Assembly (NCBI GenBank): GCA_964625855.1
Contig: CAZVFC010000003.1
Span: forward strand, 186,001 to 250,000
Direction: 5' to 3'
Origin: JAPLUA01 sp964625855
Lineage (GTDB): Bacteria > Verrucomicrobiota > Verrucomicrobiia > Limisphaerales > UBA8199
DNA: 64,000 nucleotides
Positions 51,501 to 61,900 of the stretch are shown here, piece by piece; positions within the stretch are counted from its first letter, which is position 1, and each line of letters begins with the position of its first letter. The notes beneath the pieces were generated by a model, which was not told where the DNA came from, ran no database searches, and saw only the letters and a program-made list of their open reading frames with translations. Made by a program: the position numbers and the translations under genes.

Positions 51501-54500
51501 CCAGTCGTTGCGCAGGCCAATTGCCGTGCCCGGTAGAACGGTAACGCTTCCGCCCGGCAGTACCGCCATGGAGGAAACGGTATAGTCGAGGGCGTCGGCG
51601 TAGTACCCCAGATCCGGCTGGCTCCCGCTTGTGTAGCGCGCGACCTGCGGGCCAAGCGTGAGGGAGCCAGACGTTGCAAATCCAACGGGGAAGTCCAAGG
51701 GTGGCTGAGTGGTTTTGCCTGCCAGTTCGGCGAGCAGCGAGCCGTCAATGTCTGTTGCTCCCTGGCCCTGGTAGGTATCGGGCGCGAGGTAGTGGCTGCC
51801 GTCGCCGCCTGTAAGGAATAGGCCTGAAGCGGCTGGGAGGCTGATGCAGGTCGAGTGCAGAGGGGACGGCACATTGGCGGCATTGATCAAGAGGCTGTTG
51901 AGCCCTGCCCAGGTGCCGTTAGGCAGCCCGCCGGACACAAAATTGTGGCCGCTGTCAGAGTTGTCCACCGTGATGTGTTGGAAGGTCAGTTGCGGCGCGC
52001 TCAGGGCGGCTCCGCTGGGAGCAAAGACGTTGACATTATCGGCGAACAGGATGTTGTAGAATCGCACATCGGCATTCGCAGCCGTCACGGCAACGGCGTC
52101 ATTGCAATCTGTAAACTGGCAGTCGTACAACTTGTAGGTGCCAGCGGCATCAACCGAAATGCCGCAGCCCAGGTTGAAGAACTGGAGGTACTTCAGCGCA
52201 ACCGAGGAGCTCGTCGCAAAGGCCAGGGACAGGCCTTGCCCGTAGTAGGCAGGAGCACTCGGTGGGTTTGGCTCGCCGAAGTAAGGCACAAAATTCAGCA
52301 CGTCGGTGCTGATGAACGCGGCAGTCCGGTATGGGCCGGTGTCGCAGATGATATCCGGGTCGTGAATCACTATTTGGCCCACCGAGCCCTCGGGGAACAA
52401 GACCACGGTTCCGCCTTCAATGGTCGTTGTTCCATACAGGTGCACCGTCCCATCTATATAATAGAACCTGTCCCCGCCGAAGATGAAGTTGTTGTAATCG
52501 CCAGTAGTAAGATGCTCCGCCCAGGCGCGTTTTGGCGGTAGCAAGCTCGCTCCGTCAACCGTCACCACCGCCGTGCTGGTGAGTTCGCCTGAGAGGGTCG
52601 AGCAGTGCGCATCCGACAAGAAACTCAGCTTATAGGTTGTGGTGGAGGTCGGCGGCGGATCAGGCGTGTAGATGTGCGGGCTACTGGTAACCTGGCTTTC
52701 GGTCGTGCCGTCGGACCACACCAGTGTCCATGGGCCGGTTCCGGTAAGCACTGCCTGGATATGTGCCTCTTCGCCCGCCTGGATAGTCGAATCGCCATAG
52801 ACGCTTAGCGTAGCCGACGGCCGCGGATAGATGGTCAACACGGCATCGGCACTGGCAGTCCAGCCGGCGGAGTCATATACAATGACCTTGTAAGTTCCTT
52901 GATCACCGGGCGAGACGTGGGAGAAAGTGTAGCTTGAGCCGGTGGCTCCGTTAAGGTTGATACCGTTCTTGCACCATTGATAGGCGAGCGAACCAGAGTG
53001 ATTGCCAACCCCGACTGTAAGCTCAACCCCCTGGCCCTCGCACACACTGGTGGTCGGCGGTTGGCTGGTGATTTGAGGTCCCGTGCCGCTCCCTACAGGG
53101 TTCACCGTCAGCACCGCCCCGGAACTCGTCACCGACCCCTCGGCGTTGCGCACCGTGACGGAGTATGTTCCGGCGTCGCCGGTCTGCAGATCTGGCAGGG
53201 TCAGCACGGCACAGGTGGCTCCGGCAATCTGGTGCTCGCCCTCGCCGTCATTGGAGGACCACTGGTAGGTCAAGGATGTGCCGGCAGCCACCACCCGAAA
53301 AGCCACATTATTCCCGACGTTGGCCGTCTGGCTAAGGGGTTGGGTCACAATGCTCGGAGCAATCCCGCACTTGCCCCCACCCCCAGCTGCGTAGAGCCGC
53401 TTGATCTCTAAGGCTGTAAGTGCCCGGCCAAAAAGCCCCACCTCATCAATCTGGCCGGTAAACTGGGTGCCTGTCCCAATGTCATCCGTCGGGTTGAAGC
53501 CAAGACAAAGATCCCCCGTCGTGAGAATCGGCAGCACCACGAGGCACCACGTCTCCCCAACTTCGGCTCCATTTAGGAAGAGACGGCCCATCGAGTCACT
53601 CGAATCGTAGGTCAGGGCCACATGCTGGAAGACCCCCGCGGCCATCGGCGCCCCGCAAGAAATCGGGTTGTCCATAAGCGAGGCGTCCGGGATGTCCGCA
53701 CTGAGCGTGCCTGAGTCCGAAACCCAAAGGGCAACCCCTGTGAGCCCTGCCCAGCTCCACTCCAAGATTGGTTGGGCTGCAGAGACACTGGTGGGTTTAA
53801 CCCAAGCCTCCACCGTGAATCCCTGTCCGGCACCCACGTTCAGGCTGGCTGATGCGAGGACGCGCGCCGAGGCCGCCCCGCTGAACGTGAGAGCCTGCCC
53901 CGTCTGGCCCGCAGTGAAACTCACCCCTCCTTGGGCGACCGCGGGATTGAGCCCATATACGTCCGCTCCGTCGCCTTCTCCCTGCCACCAACTCACGCAG
54001 CCGGCTGGTACTTGCCCGCAAGGTGGAATCTTGCCTGCGCTGCTGGCATTGTAAATCCCCAGGATTTCCCCGTCCGCAAGAGCGCGGTTATAGACTGTGA
54101 GCTCGTCCATGGAAGCGGTGCCGAGCCTTGGTTGCATCGTGCCTGGAGGAGGATCAAGAGGAGGAACAAGAAGGCTAAGCGTGTAGGGACTGCAACCGAA
54201 ATAGAAGTCGTTGGCGCCCAGCGCCATTCCCAACTGCGCGGTGTTCTCGGCAACGAGTTGGCCATTCAGGTACAGTCTCAGGAATGTGCTGCCCGCATGG
54301 TCGTCAGAATAGGCGAGCGCAAAGTGTTGGAACGTGTTGAGCCGGACCGTTCCTGGCGGCGAGCTAAGCTGCTGCGTCCCGCTCGAATCCACCACCTCCA
54401 GCGAGCCCGGGCCGGAGGCCGAGAAAGACAGAGTAATCCTCTGATCCGAGTCCGAATCCCACTGTTCCAGAATCGGCTGCCAATGGTCCACGTCATACGG

Positions 54501-56748
54501 ATAGATCCAACCCTCAATGGTGAAGCCCTCCCACAGAGCACTGTCCAACCCGCCATCTGACGGGGCCTTGTGGGGGACCAGCAGGTCGGCATCCGCTCCA
54601 AATAGAAACGCCCAGCCTACCTTCCCGGCCTCAGTGTTGCCCCTAACGCCTTCTCTGGTCGCAGGGTTGTTCCCGATGCAGTCCTCCGCGATAGTGCTGT
54701 GCCACGGGTCGTCGCCGTCCGCCCGCCACCAAGCCACCGCTCCGGCGGGCGTGGGGACCGGCTCCGCCGCCGCCACCGTGAGCACCGCCGCCTCGCTGGT
54801 GACCAATTCCGACTCGTTCCACACTTTGACGGTGTACGCGCCCGCGTCGTCCGTGCCGACGTTCTCTATGTACAGTATTGGTTGGGTCTGGTCCCAGAGC
54901 TGGTCTTCACCCTTGAACCATTGGTAGTTCAGAGAACTCCCAGTGGCCGACACCCGCAAGATGGCATCGTTGCCAACGGTAACCGTCTGCTGATCCTTCG
55001 GCTGCGAAGTGATCGCTGGCGGGACGGCACACTTGCCCTCGCTCCCGGCGTTGTAGAGCGCCTGCACGTCTGCAGCCGCGAGCGCTTGACTGTAATAAGT
55101 CATTTCATCAATCAATCCCTTGAAGAACTGGCCCTGGTACGCGCAGCCGCCCTCGGGGTCGTATATGCCACCGATATGGAAGGCACAGCCGGAATCCCAT
55201 GGCACGACGCCCAGTGGGGCCGCCAGATCCAGTGCTCCGTTGATATACAAGCTCAAGGTCGAGGCCCCATCCCAAGTCCCAACCAGGTGGGTCCATTGGC
55301 CCAGCGGGATCTCCCCGGTGCTGTCCACCCTGTAGAAGACAGTCCGGCTGGTGGCGACTACGAAGGCCACGCGGAGCCCGCGGTCGCCGGCGCGGACGAT
55401 CAACTGCCGTCCGTAGCTCTGGCCAAAGATGAAGGCCTGATTTACCTGGCCGGACGGGTTGACCCAGGCTTCAACCGAGAAGGCCGGGGTCGCGAAGAAG
55501 GAGGCATCGTAGGCGATCTCGACGGCTTGGTTGACGCCGGCGAAGCTGAAGGCTTGGCCGGTCATGCCCACATCAAAAGTCGCATTGTTTTGCACGGTTC
55601 CATGGTTGATCCTGAGCGCGTCCGAAGCATCGTTCTCTCCCGGCCACCACGAGACCACGCCGGCAGGGGGAGCGGCGCATGAGGCCTGTGTCTTGCATTT
55701 CCCCTCAGACCCGGCGTCATAGATGGCCTTGATTTCCCCGTGGAAGAGCGCGCGGTCGTACACCGACACCTCGTCAATCAGTCCGCAGAAGTACTGCCCG
55801 GAATAACCGCACGCGTCGTTGATCCCGCCGATGCTGAACGGGCAGGCCGAATCGAGGATGGCCTGCAGCTCCGGCGCGATCTGCGCGACGAGGGCGCCAT
55901 TGATGTACAGCTTCAGGTCGGTTCCGTCGTACGTGCCAGCCAAGTGGGTCCACTCGCCCATAGGGATTCTCTCCGGACCGCCCGTCCCGTCGAAGTAACC
56001 ATTCAGGTCAGCGACGTAGAGGGACACCCACATTCCGGCCTCGCCACCAGGCGTCACGACCAACTGTCTGCCGTAGGCCTGACCGAAGATGAAGGCCTGG
56101 CCGGCGCTTTGGGCCAACGGACACACCCAGCATTCGATGGTGAAGCTGGGCGTGGCCAGGCAGGCCGGGCTGGTTAAGTAGGGAACTTGAACAGACTGAC
56201 TGCTGCCATCGAAGCTGAAGGCGGTGCCGACCATGCCCTCATCGAACCCAGCGCCCGGTTCACCCGGGTTGTTCCATAGACTGTCCCAGACGTTCCATTC
56301 TCCTTGCCACCAGCTCAGCAGTCCGGAGCCGGGCCGCACGCAGCCGCCAGAGAAGTCCAACGGGCTCATAAGGCCTTCCGTCCCGGCTGTGGCCGAACTC
56401 AGCCTTGCGGAGGAGAGCGGCTGGCTTTGGAGCCGGGTCACTGTAACCTCTTGGGTGCCGTTGGTCGAAACGGCCTGGATGACGGCCCCCGTTGCGGTCA
56501 CTGGGGCGACCGTGCCGGCTCCGTCCGGAGTGGCTATGCGGGCTGCCGGGGTGGCTTGCAGCAGTTGGTTCGTCAGCCGGATCATGGTCGCCGCGTGCAC
56601 CGCGTTGCTGGCTGCTTCCAGGACCGCCGCCTCCGCCGCCGACGGTTCAAGCGTTCCGGTGTTGGGGGGGGGGCTGGTTTACCTCCGTCTGCCCAGTGAG
56701 CCCGGCGAGCAGCCCGCAGATCAAAACAGTCGAATAGGTAGTCTTCAT
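48594..56748 (-). CDS. Giant exported LamG/Ig/beta-helix protein with clan CD protease-like tip (frame interrupted at C10 tract)
   Basis: The main frame (48594-56600, 2668 codons from a GTG) has no signal peptide. A signal (MKTTYSTVLICGLLAGLTGQ) starts at the ATG at 56748 and runs into a C10 tract (56664-56673) that shifts it by one base; with nine C the gene is one frame of about 2,717 residues. Domains, numbered from the GTG: LamG at about 87-300, 303-523, 615-860 and 865-1075; Ig-like at 525-610, 1077-1167 and 1170-1253; PKD-like at 1255-1347; right-handed beta-helix at 1360-2030; a calcium-binding linker (DYDNDGIPDYVENWHGDGDR) near 2070-2100; a domain shared with the 305-residue neighbour (2150-2347); and a C-terminal domain with H2463 (YCYGHGTPNW) and C2511 (YRFVFLDACDTAS), arranged as the catalytic His-Cys pair of gingipain/caspase-like proteases. 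Surface attachment and proteolysis are inferred. Confidence 0.8.
56664..56673. repeat. Homopolymer of ten G (C10 on the coding strand)
   Basis: It lies about 75 bases behind the ATG of the giant gene, between the signal peptide and the mature part. With ten C the signal frame ends at a TGA (EVNQPPPQHRNA), while nine C (or twelve) would join it to the 2668-codon body through NTGTLEPSAAEAAVLEA. It is the longest single-base run I noticed in the window. Confidence 0.85.
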
Positions 56749-57001
56749 GGGTGTGTTTTAGCGGCGTTCCTTGAATCGGCCTTGGTGCCAGGAAGTGGCA
56801 GGTTTCAGGGCAGAAGAACCACGTGCGGCACCGCAACGCGTGTCGCCGGAAAACCCACGACGCCATTTCGCTGTCTTCATGGTCTTCGCTACCTCCGGAG
56901 CCGCTGGGACTCCGGGCTTTCACAACCTGAATCCTGCTGCGAGACTATCTGTTTTTATAATAGTCACCCCCTTGCGGTCAAACACTTTGTAGGAAAGTTA
57001 T

Positions 57002-57220
57002 TCACTGCCTGGCGCCGGAGCCGCGAAGCCTCGCCGGAAATGCGTCCTCCAGCACGGCCTCAAGCCGGCGCGCTTGGCGCCGCAAGTTCCGGATCGTTTC
57101 CGCGTCATCCAGCCCCAGGCTGCGCTGCTGAATGCCTTCGGCCCACGGTGTGTCGCCGGGCGCTGGCCGGGCTTCCAAGGCCAGGGTCACCGCATGCACG
57201 GGTTTTGGGGGCGGATGCAC
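57002..57220 (-). pseudogene. Possible small protein or gene remnant
   Basis: From a GTG at 57220 the frame reads 72 residues with protein-like composition, among them AVTLALEARPAPGDTPWAEG and LDDAETIRNLRRQARRLEAV followed by LEDAFPARLRG, a likely amphipathic helix. The frame is open further upstream into block B1 (RDEQGAEYVVWLLVHPPPKP). The same block in copy A leads into a different tail. It is probably the end of a broken gene to which the repeated block belonged. Confidence 0.25.
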
Positions 57221-57344
57221 CAGGAGCCAGACGACATACTCAGCGCCCTGCTCGTCTCGGCTCAGTCATTCTTCCGCTCTCTTACCGTTGGTGGGCTCAG
57301 CGCCTGCCACCTGACCGTTTCCGCCACGGTCCCCCTTGGACACA
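57207..57344. repeat. Duplicated block, copy B1
   Basis: Partner of 44726-44863, with 138 bases in both. The segment between B1 and B2 (57345-57514, 170 bases) is unrelated to the 69 bases at the same place in copy A. Confidence 0.85.
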
Positions 57345-57472
57345 CCAGAACGCAGAGCTTTCACCGGCTCAGGCGCAGCCTGCCCAACCTGAAATCGGCT
57401 TCCATTTTGGTGGCACCAAACCTCGATCGCAGTGGTGTTTTTGGATAGCCTTCCAGTCCCTTTCCGCCTCCC

Positions 57473-57511
57473 CATTTCAGCTTTCCAATTTCAGGTTTTC
57501 AGCTTTTCAGC
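57473..57511. repeat. TTTCAGCTTTTCAG short repeat
   Basis: Four TTTCAG or TTTTCAG units follow each other here within 39 bases (AGCTTTCCAATTTCAGG, TTTTCAGCTTTTCAG). It lies only in copy B of the duplicated flank, between B1 and B2, so it was gained after the duplication or lost from copy A. Confidence 0.5.
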
Positions 57512-57514
57512 CTC

Positions 57515-58048
57515 CGCCCTAAGCCACTGGTCTCGGTGAAGCGGCACACGGCAGTCACGCCACGGAATTCCCACCGGGAGTGTCTATGGTGAGGACACCG
57601 GCATGGAGCTCTGCCCTCTTTCCGCTGTTCTCGACCTACTTGGGCGTCGCCTGTTGGGCCGGCTGCGGCTGAGGTTGCGGCGCTTGCGGGGCGCCGGTTT
57701 GCCACTTGGGCAGGTTCTGCCGCCCTCCGGCGGCTTGGGGTGCGAGCGAGAGGGAACCGGCCTTGCCGGCGGGTTGTCCCTGCCGCTGGACGCATGGTCT
57801 CTCTCCAAGCCGGGTGCTCTGCCACTTCTCCGCCTGCTCCGGCGTCAGGTGCGCGTTGATCTTGGCGTCGGCGGCTTGCTGGATTTCCCTCAGCTTCGCC
57901 ACTCGCTCTTTGCGGGAGAGGGACGTCTCGCGCCGCAGGGCCTCCAGCTTCTTCTGCTGCTCCTTGAGCACCGGCTCCAGCTTCTGGGCCTGCTCGTCGC
58001 TCAAGCCAAGCAAGTCCTGCATTAGTTGCAGCGGATTCAGTCTGCCCC
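57515..58048. repeat. Duplicated block, copy B2
   Basis: Partner of 44933-45466, with 534 bases in both and no length difference. It covers the 3' flank and C-terminal 137 codons of the second Spy-like gene. Beyond 58048 the two genes diverge quickly although they still encode proteins of nearly equal length. Confidence 0.85.
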
Positions 58049-58322
58049 TCTCGGCATGTTGGGCCTGGAGGAGGGGGTCAACCCTCCTGTTTGCCGTTTG
58101 CTCGCCGCTACCTCTTTGAGCCGGCTGCTCCTGGAGCGGGTGAGGAGCAGCTGTCTCTGTGGGCTCCAGGGTGGATTGAGGTGGAGAGCTGGCTGCGGAA
58201 CTCGGCTTCCAGGCTTCAACTGGGATAGACTTCGTGCGCGAATGAAGAGCAACCATCGCGACCGCGATGAGAGCCACCCCGATAATCATTGCCAGAGCAA
58301 TTCGCAGCCTTGATCGGATCAT
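57636..58322 (-). CDS. Membrane-anchored Spy/LTxxQ-like protein, copy B
   Basis: The ATG at 58322 gives 228 residues, one more than copy A; the frame is open to 58418 but crosses the end of the previous gene. An N-terminal membrane helix (residues 6-26, LRIALAMIIGVALIAVAMVAL) is followed by a Pro/Ser-rich linker and the helical domain RLNPLQLMQDLLGLSDEQAQ, KLEPVLKEQQKKLEALRRET, INAHLTPEQAEKWQSTRLGE. From RGRLNPLQ on it is nearly identical to copy A, whereas linker and membrane part share little, a pattern that suggests gene conversion of the 3' half or strong selection on it. A periplasmic chaperone- or sensor-like role is inferred from the Spy/CpxP likeness. Confidence 0.75.
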   Translation of the reverse strand: MIRSRLRIALAMIIGVALIAVAMVALHSRTKSIPVEAWKPSSAASSPPQSTLEPTETAAPHPLQEQPAQRGSGEQTANRRVDPLLQAQHAERGRLNPLQLMQDLLGLSDEQAQKLEPVLKEQQKKLEALRRETSLSRKERVAKLREIQQAADAKINAHLTPEQAEKWQSTRLGERPCVQRQGQPAGKAGSLSLAPQAAGGRQNLPKWQTGAPQAPQPQPQPAQQATPK

Positions 58323-58392
58323 AGCCTCGCCTCGCATCTGCTCTTCGCGGGCGCGGTGAGCAGGAAGTCGCCGAAAACAGCTAGGGCAGCTT

Positions 58393-58941
58393 TCATTGAG
58401 ATACCCAATCGGTGACAAGGGAGCCGTATTCGCAAGTGGGACGCACGGGGATCAGGCCATCCAAGCGCCATCCCACGAGGGCGTTGTGCACATAGTCTCT
58501 CCAAGTATAGCGTATCATCGTGCACCGCGCTCTCCACGTCCGGAACGCAGGTGGGATCTCCACTGCTATCCTAGCAGAGGTGCGGGGAGCAACAAAAAGC
58601 GGAAGTTGCCAACGCGTCTCGTCTTCGTCGGTGTGCAATAATCGGTGATCCAACGGCTCGACCAAGCAGGTGCCTGAAAAGTACAAATTGCCGAAGTCGC
58701 GATTGGTGACCACCAGGATGGCCCACCTTTGCCCGCTCAGGCTGTTGCTGTAGCCTTGAAATGAAACCGAGAAGGCAATGGGCTTGGGCAAATGCAGAGA
58801 GCGTGGCTTACTGTCAAGGTTTTCGCGGCCGCACACGACGAGGCAGATCGCAATAATTGTCGCGAACAAAGAAAACCAAGCTAGCCTACGGTGACGCTTG
58901 AGCGACCAACCGATCTTGGCCTGAAGGTTCGTCGTGACCAT
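58393..58941 (-). CDS. Single-span membrane protein of unknown function
   Basis: This 182-residue protein has an N-terminal membrane helix at about residues 20-38 (AWFSLFATIIAICLVVCG) and a beta-rich outer domain: IAFSVSFQGYSNSLSGQRWA, ILVVTNRDFGNLYFSGTCLV, LPLFVAPRTSARIAVEIPPA, FRTWRARCTMIRYTWRDYV. The FxGYSN...G.RWAxxxVTN start is one I associate with small uncharacterised membrane proteins of this phylum; this is memory, not a database result. The gene starts three bases behind the stop of the second giant gene, so the two are co-transcribed. No function can be assigned. Confidence 0.65.
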   Translation of the reverse strand: MVTTNLQAKIGWSLKRHRRLAWFSLFATIIAICLVVCGRENLDSKPRSLHLPKPIAFSVSFQGYSNSLSGQRWAILVVTNRDFGNLYFSGTCLVEPLDHRLLHTDEDETRWQLPLFVAPRTSARIAVEIPPAFRTWRARCTMIRYTWRDYVHNALVGWRLDGLIPVRPTCEYGSLVTDWVSQ

Positions 58942-58944
58942 AGG

Positions 58945-61900
58945 TCATCTCTGATCGAACAAGAGGTCAGAACAGCCGTAAATCTGGGGCGATATGCCGA
59001 GACCGATGGCTGAATTTGGGTTGTGCGCGTTGGCGGCCTTCTTTCCCGCGTCAACGGCTTCTTTAAGAGTCCGCTTCCGTCCCGTGCCCGGTTCTGGAAC
59101 GGTCCAATTGGCCCAGAAGTTCGTGAGAAAGGTCTTCAGTGCTGAGTCCATGTAATCCCTTGGTCGCCCTAGTATGCCGCCAACCGGGATGTCACCGTTG
59201 AAGCCTAGAAATGCCCGGGGTGGCAGCCCCTCGAATTTCTTGGTAAATTCCACTGAGGACATCGTCACTTTGGGGATGCCGAAAGCAAGGGGCAGGTCGG
59301 TTTTGGCCGAGCTGCAGGCGCAGATAAAGACAAACCGGTAGGGATGTCCGTTGGCCGCTCCGTTGTCCCAGTTCAGGCTGTTATGGAGTTTCCCCACCAA
59401 ACGGAGAGCGTCAGTGCTCAGGTCGCGGTTCTGGTAGTCGCCCCCATGAAGAGTTCCGCGCTGAATCTCTGGCTTGCAATGCCCAAAATAAAACAGGTTG
59501 CGCGCCTGCACATTGGAAAGATCGCTCGTGAATTGCGTCCAGTCGGCAGGGTACTTGAGTTTTCTGAGCGCGTAATTCCCCCCCCATGCCGGGCCGGGTA
59601 TACCTATCACAGCCTCCCCATAGTTAGCATAAGAGCCTCCAGCCGAGACATTACGGTACACAGCGTCCACCGCACTACTCACGATGGCGCTTTGGTCGGC
59701 GCTGCCCTCAGAATCTGCATCGTATAGTGGGGCGTAAACGATCACCCACTTTCCCGGCCGGTAGGTGTTCCATGGCTTCTCGTAATAGCGGATCGTAGTG
59801 GCCGAGGCCGAGCCCGCCGCGCTGCCTCCAGCCGCCTCTGACGCCGAGGTGGTGACGACCACCGTGTAGTAGTCTGAGGGGAGAGGATTTCCATCTCCGT
59901 CGAGAAGGCTGACGCTAACCCCCTGCTGAGATGTGTCAGGATAGTCGCAAAACCCGTTCTCGTCCACATCGCCTGCCAGCGAATCGAACAGAACGCCCTG
60001 ATCGTCGTAGATGTCCATGGTCCAGGTCCCATTCGTATATATGGTTTGGGCGTTGATGGTTAGCGTGTCGCCGACGGTAAGTGAGGCATCGGGAAAGGAG
60101 ATGGCATTTTGGACTGTTACGAGCTTACCGGGGCAAGCCGCCGCGCCGCTGTTTCCCCCCGCCTGAACTTCGATTGCGACCCAGTAAACGCCGTTTGCCA
60201 GCAGTGTTGTATCCCATCGGGCAACCCAAGCATCGCTGACCTTCTGAACAGTGGCGGCTGTCGGCTGGGCGTTCACCCTAAACTCCATGAACACGCCATC
60301 TTCAACAGAACTCGTGATCCCAAGCGGTACGGTGACAAGCCCGGATACTGTGTCCGGTAGCAAAATCGCTGCCCCACCAAGCGGGTTGTCTTGGATCAAG
60401 GGTTCTGTGGTTAAGGCCCGCTCGACCGCACCTGTGAGTCCGTCACCTTCAAGGTCCACATCGTCATACGCGGCACTATACTTGTCCTCAACATAGGTTA
60501 CACCATCCGCTCCCAGCGTCGAGGAGTCACTCCTCCAGTCGGTCTCGGTGCCCGTGTGCGGGCGTTGGCCCGTGCCATCCCCGTCTCCATCCCCGTGCCA
60601 GTTTTCCACATAATCCGGGATGCCGTCGTTGTCTTGGTCCTGCGGCTCGCGGCTCGCCGTGCTCGTCGTCACGAGGTAATGTAGGCCGATATCCACCTGC
60701 GCGCTATCGGCCTCCCTGGTCTGAGCGACAGGCCTAGTGGTGTAGTGGTAGAGGCCGACCTGCGCCGGGGAGCAGCTTCCAGCACCTTGGAGGCCAGTCG
60801 GCGTCGTGGTGCCCTTGTAAAAAGCGTCCATGTAATAATGTCCCAGCGGCCCGGCTGCATACGGCGGTTCGCCAGACAGAATGAAGTCCTGAGCGGGCAG
60901 CGTCGAGGACAGGTACGGGATCTGCCCAGGGAACAGTTCAGGGTCTGGATCATCGGCTGGGCGGCAGGGCCAGTAAGCGTTGTGGGCTGCATCCAAGGGC
61001 TGGTCTTCGTGCCGCGCCAGAACGACCTTGTCAAAGAGGTTGTTTTGGAAAATCCAGTTCCCGGCTGTGGCGAGCGTTGGGGCGACGAAGAGCCAACCGC
61101 CGCGAAAGGTGTTGTTGGTCGCGGCCAGCGAGAGGTCAATAGTGGCCGCGGTTTGCTCGCCGGGCGGCCACCAGCCCGGGCCGGTGTCTGGGTCCAAACT
61201 GGTGTTAACCCGCTCGAAGAGGTTGTTGACCAGGGAGACCGAGCCAGGGATCGGTTGCCCGCCTTGGTCCGCCGGCGGCCAGACCACGTTGCCATTCGGC
61301 TCTCCGAGGTGGAACCAGCCGCTGAGCAGGTGGCAATCCCGCATGTGCAAGTCCATGGCGCTGCTGACGGGCAGGAACCGCCACGGAAGGAGGTTCCCAA
61401 AGAAGCGATTAGGCATCCCGCTCCAGAAGTGGTGAGACACCCCGGCGGTCAAATACAGGTTCGAGAATCGGAAGTCCAGTGTAGGCGGGGGGTCGCCTTG
61501 CGGATTGTAATCCTCGTAAGGCCAATGGTTTGGCATGAAAGAAATCTGGAAGCCCGGTGTCCAATTCCAGAGGAACGGTCCTTCCTGGACAGCGGACACA
61601 GTGGTGAAGGTGACGGGTTTGTTGGGGAAGCCGTGGCTCACGAACGAAGAACCCTCCCACAGGTCGAAGCCGAAGAAGAAATCGTAGCGCAGGCCAATCG
61701 CGGTGCCCGGGAGCACCGTGATGGTGCCTCCGGTTACCTGCATGGCGGACACGGTGTAGTCTAGAGCGTCGTAATAGTAGCCGCGGTCCGGAGGTTCCTC
61801 TGGCACATAGCGCGGCACCTGGGGCGAGAAGGTGAGCGAGCCGCTGATTTGCATAAACCACGGCAGGGTGAGCGGCGGGTGAGTCGTCTTCTGGGGCAGC

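Larger units (their letters stand above)
56749..57635. other. Long region between the two giant-protein blocks
   Basis: These 887 bases contain the promoter side of the giant gene, an AT-rich patch at about 56930-57000 unlike its surroundings (candidate promoter), a possible small frame at 57002-57220, the duplicated blocks B1 and the start of B2, and a TTTCAG repeat. No complete gene is certain. Confidence 0.5.

Noticed and set aside
44726..58048. Direct repeats as ends of a mobile element around the giant gene
   Set aside because: No transposase or integrase gene and no target-site pattern were found; the repeats include the ends of the Spy-like genes, so tandem duplication explains them better.
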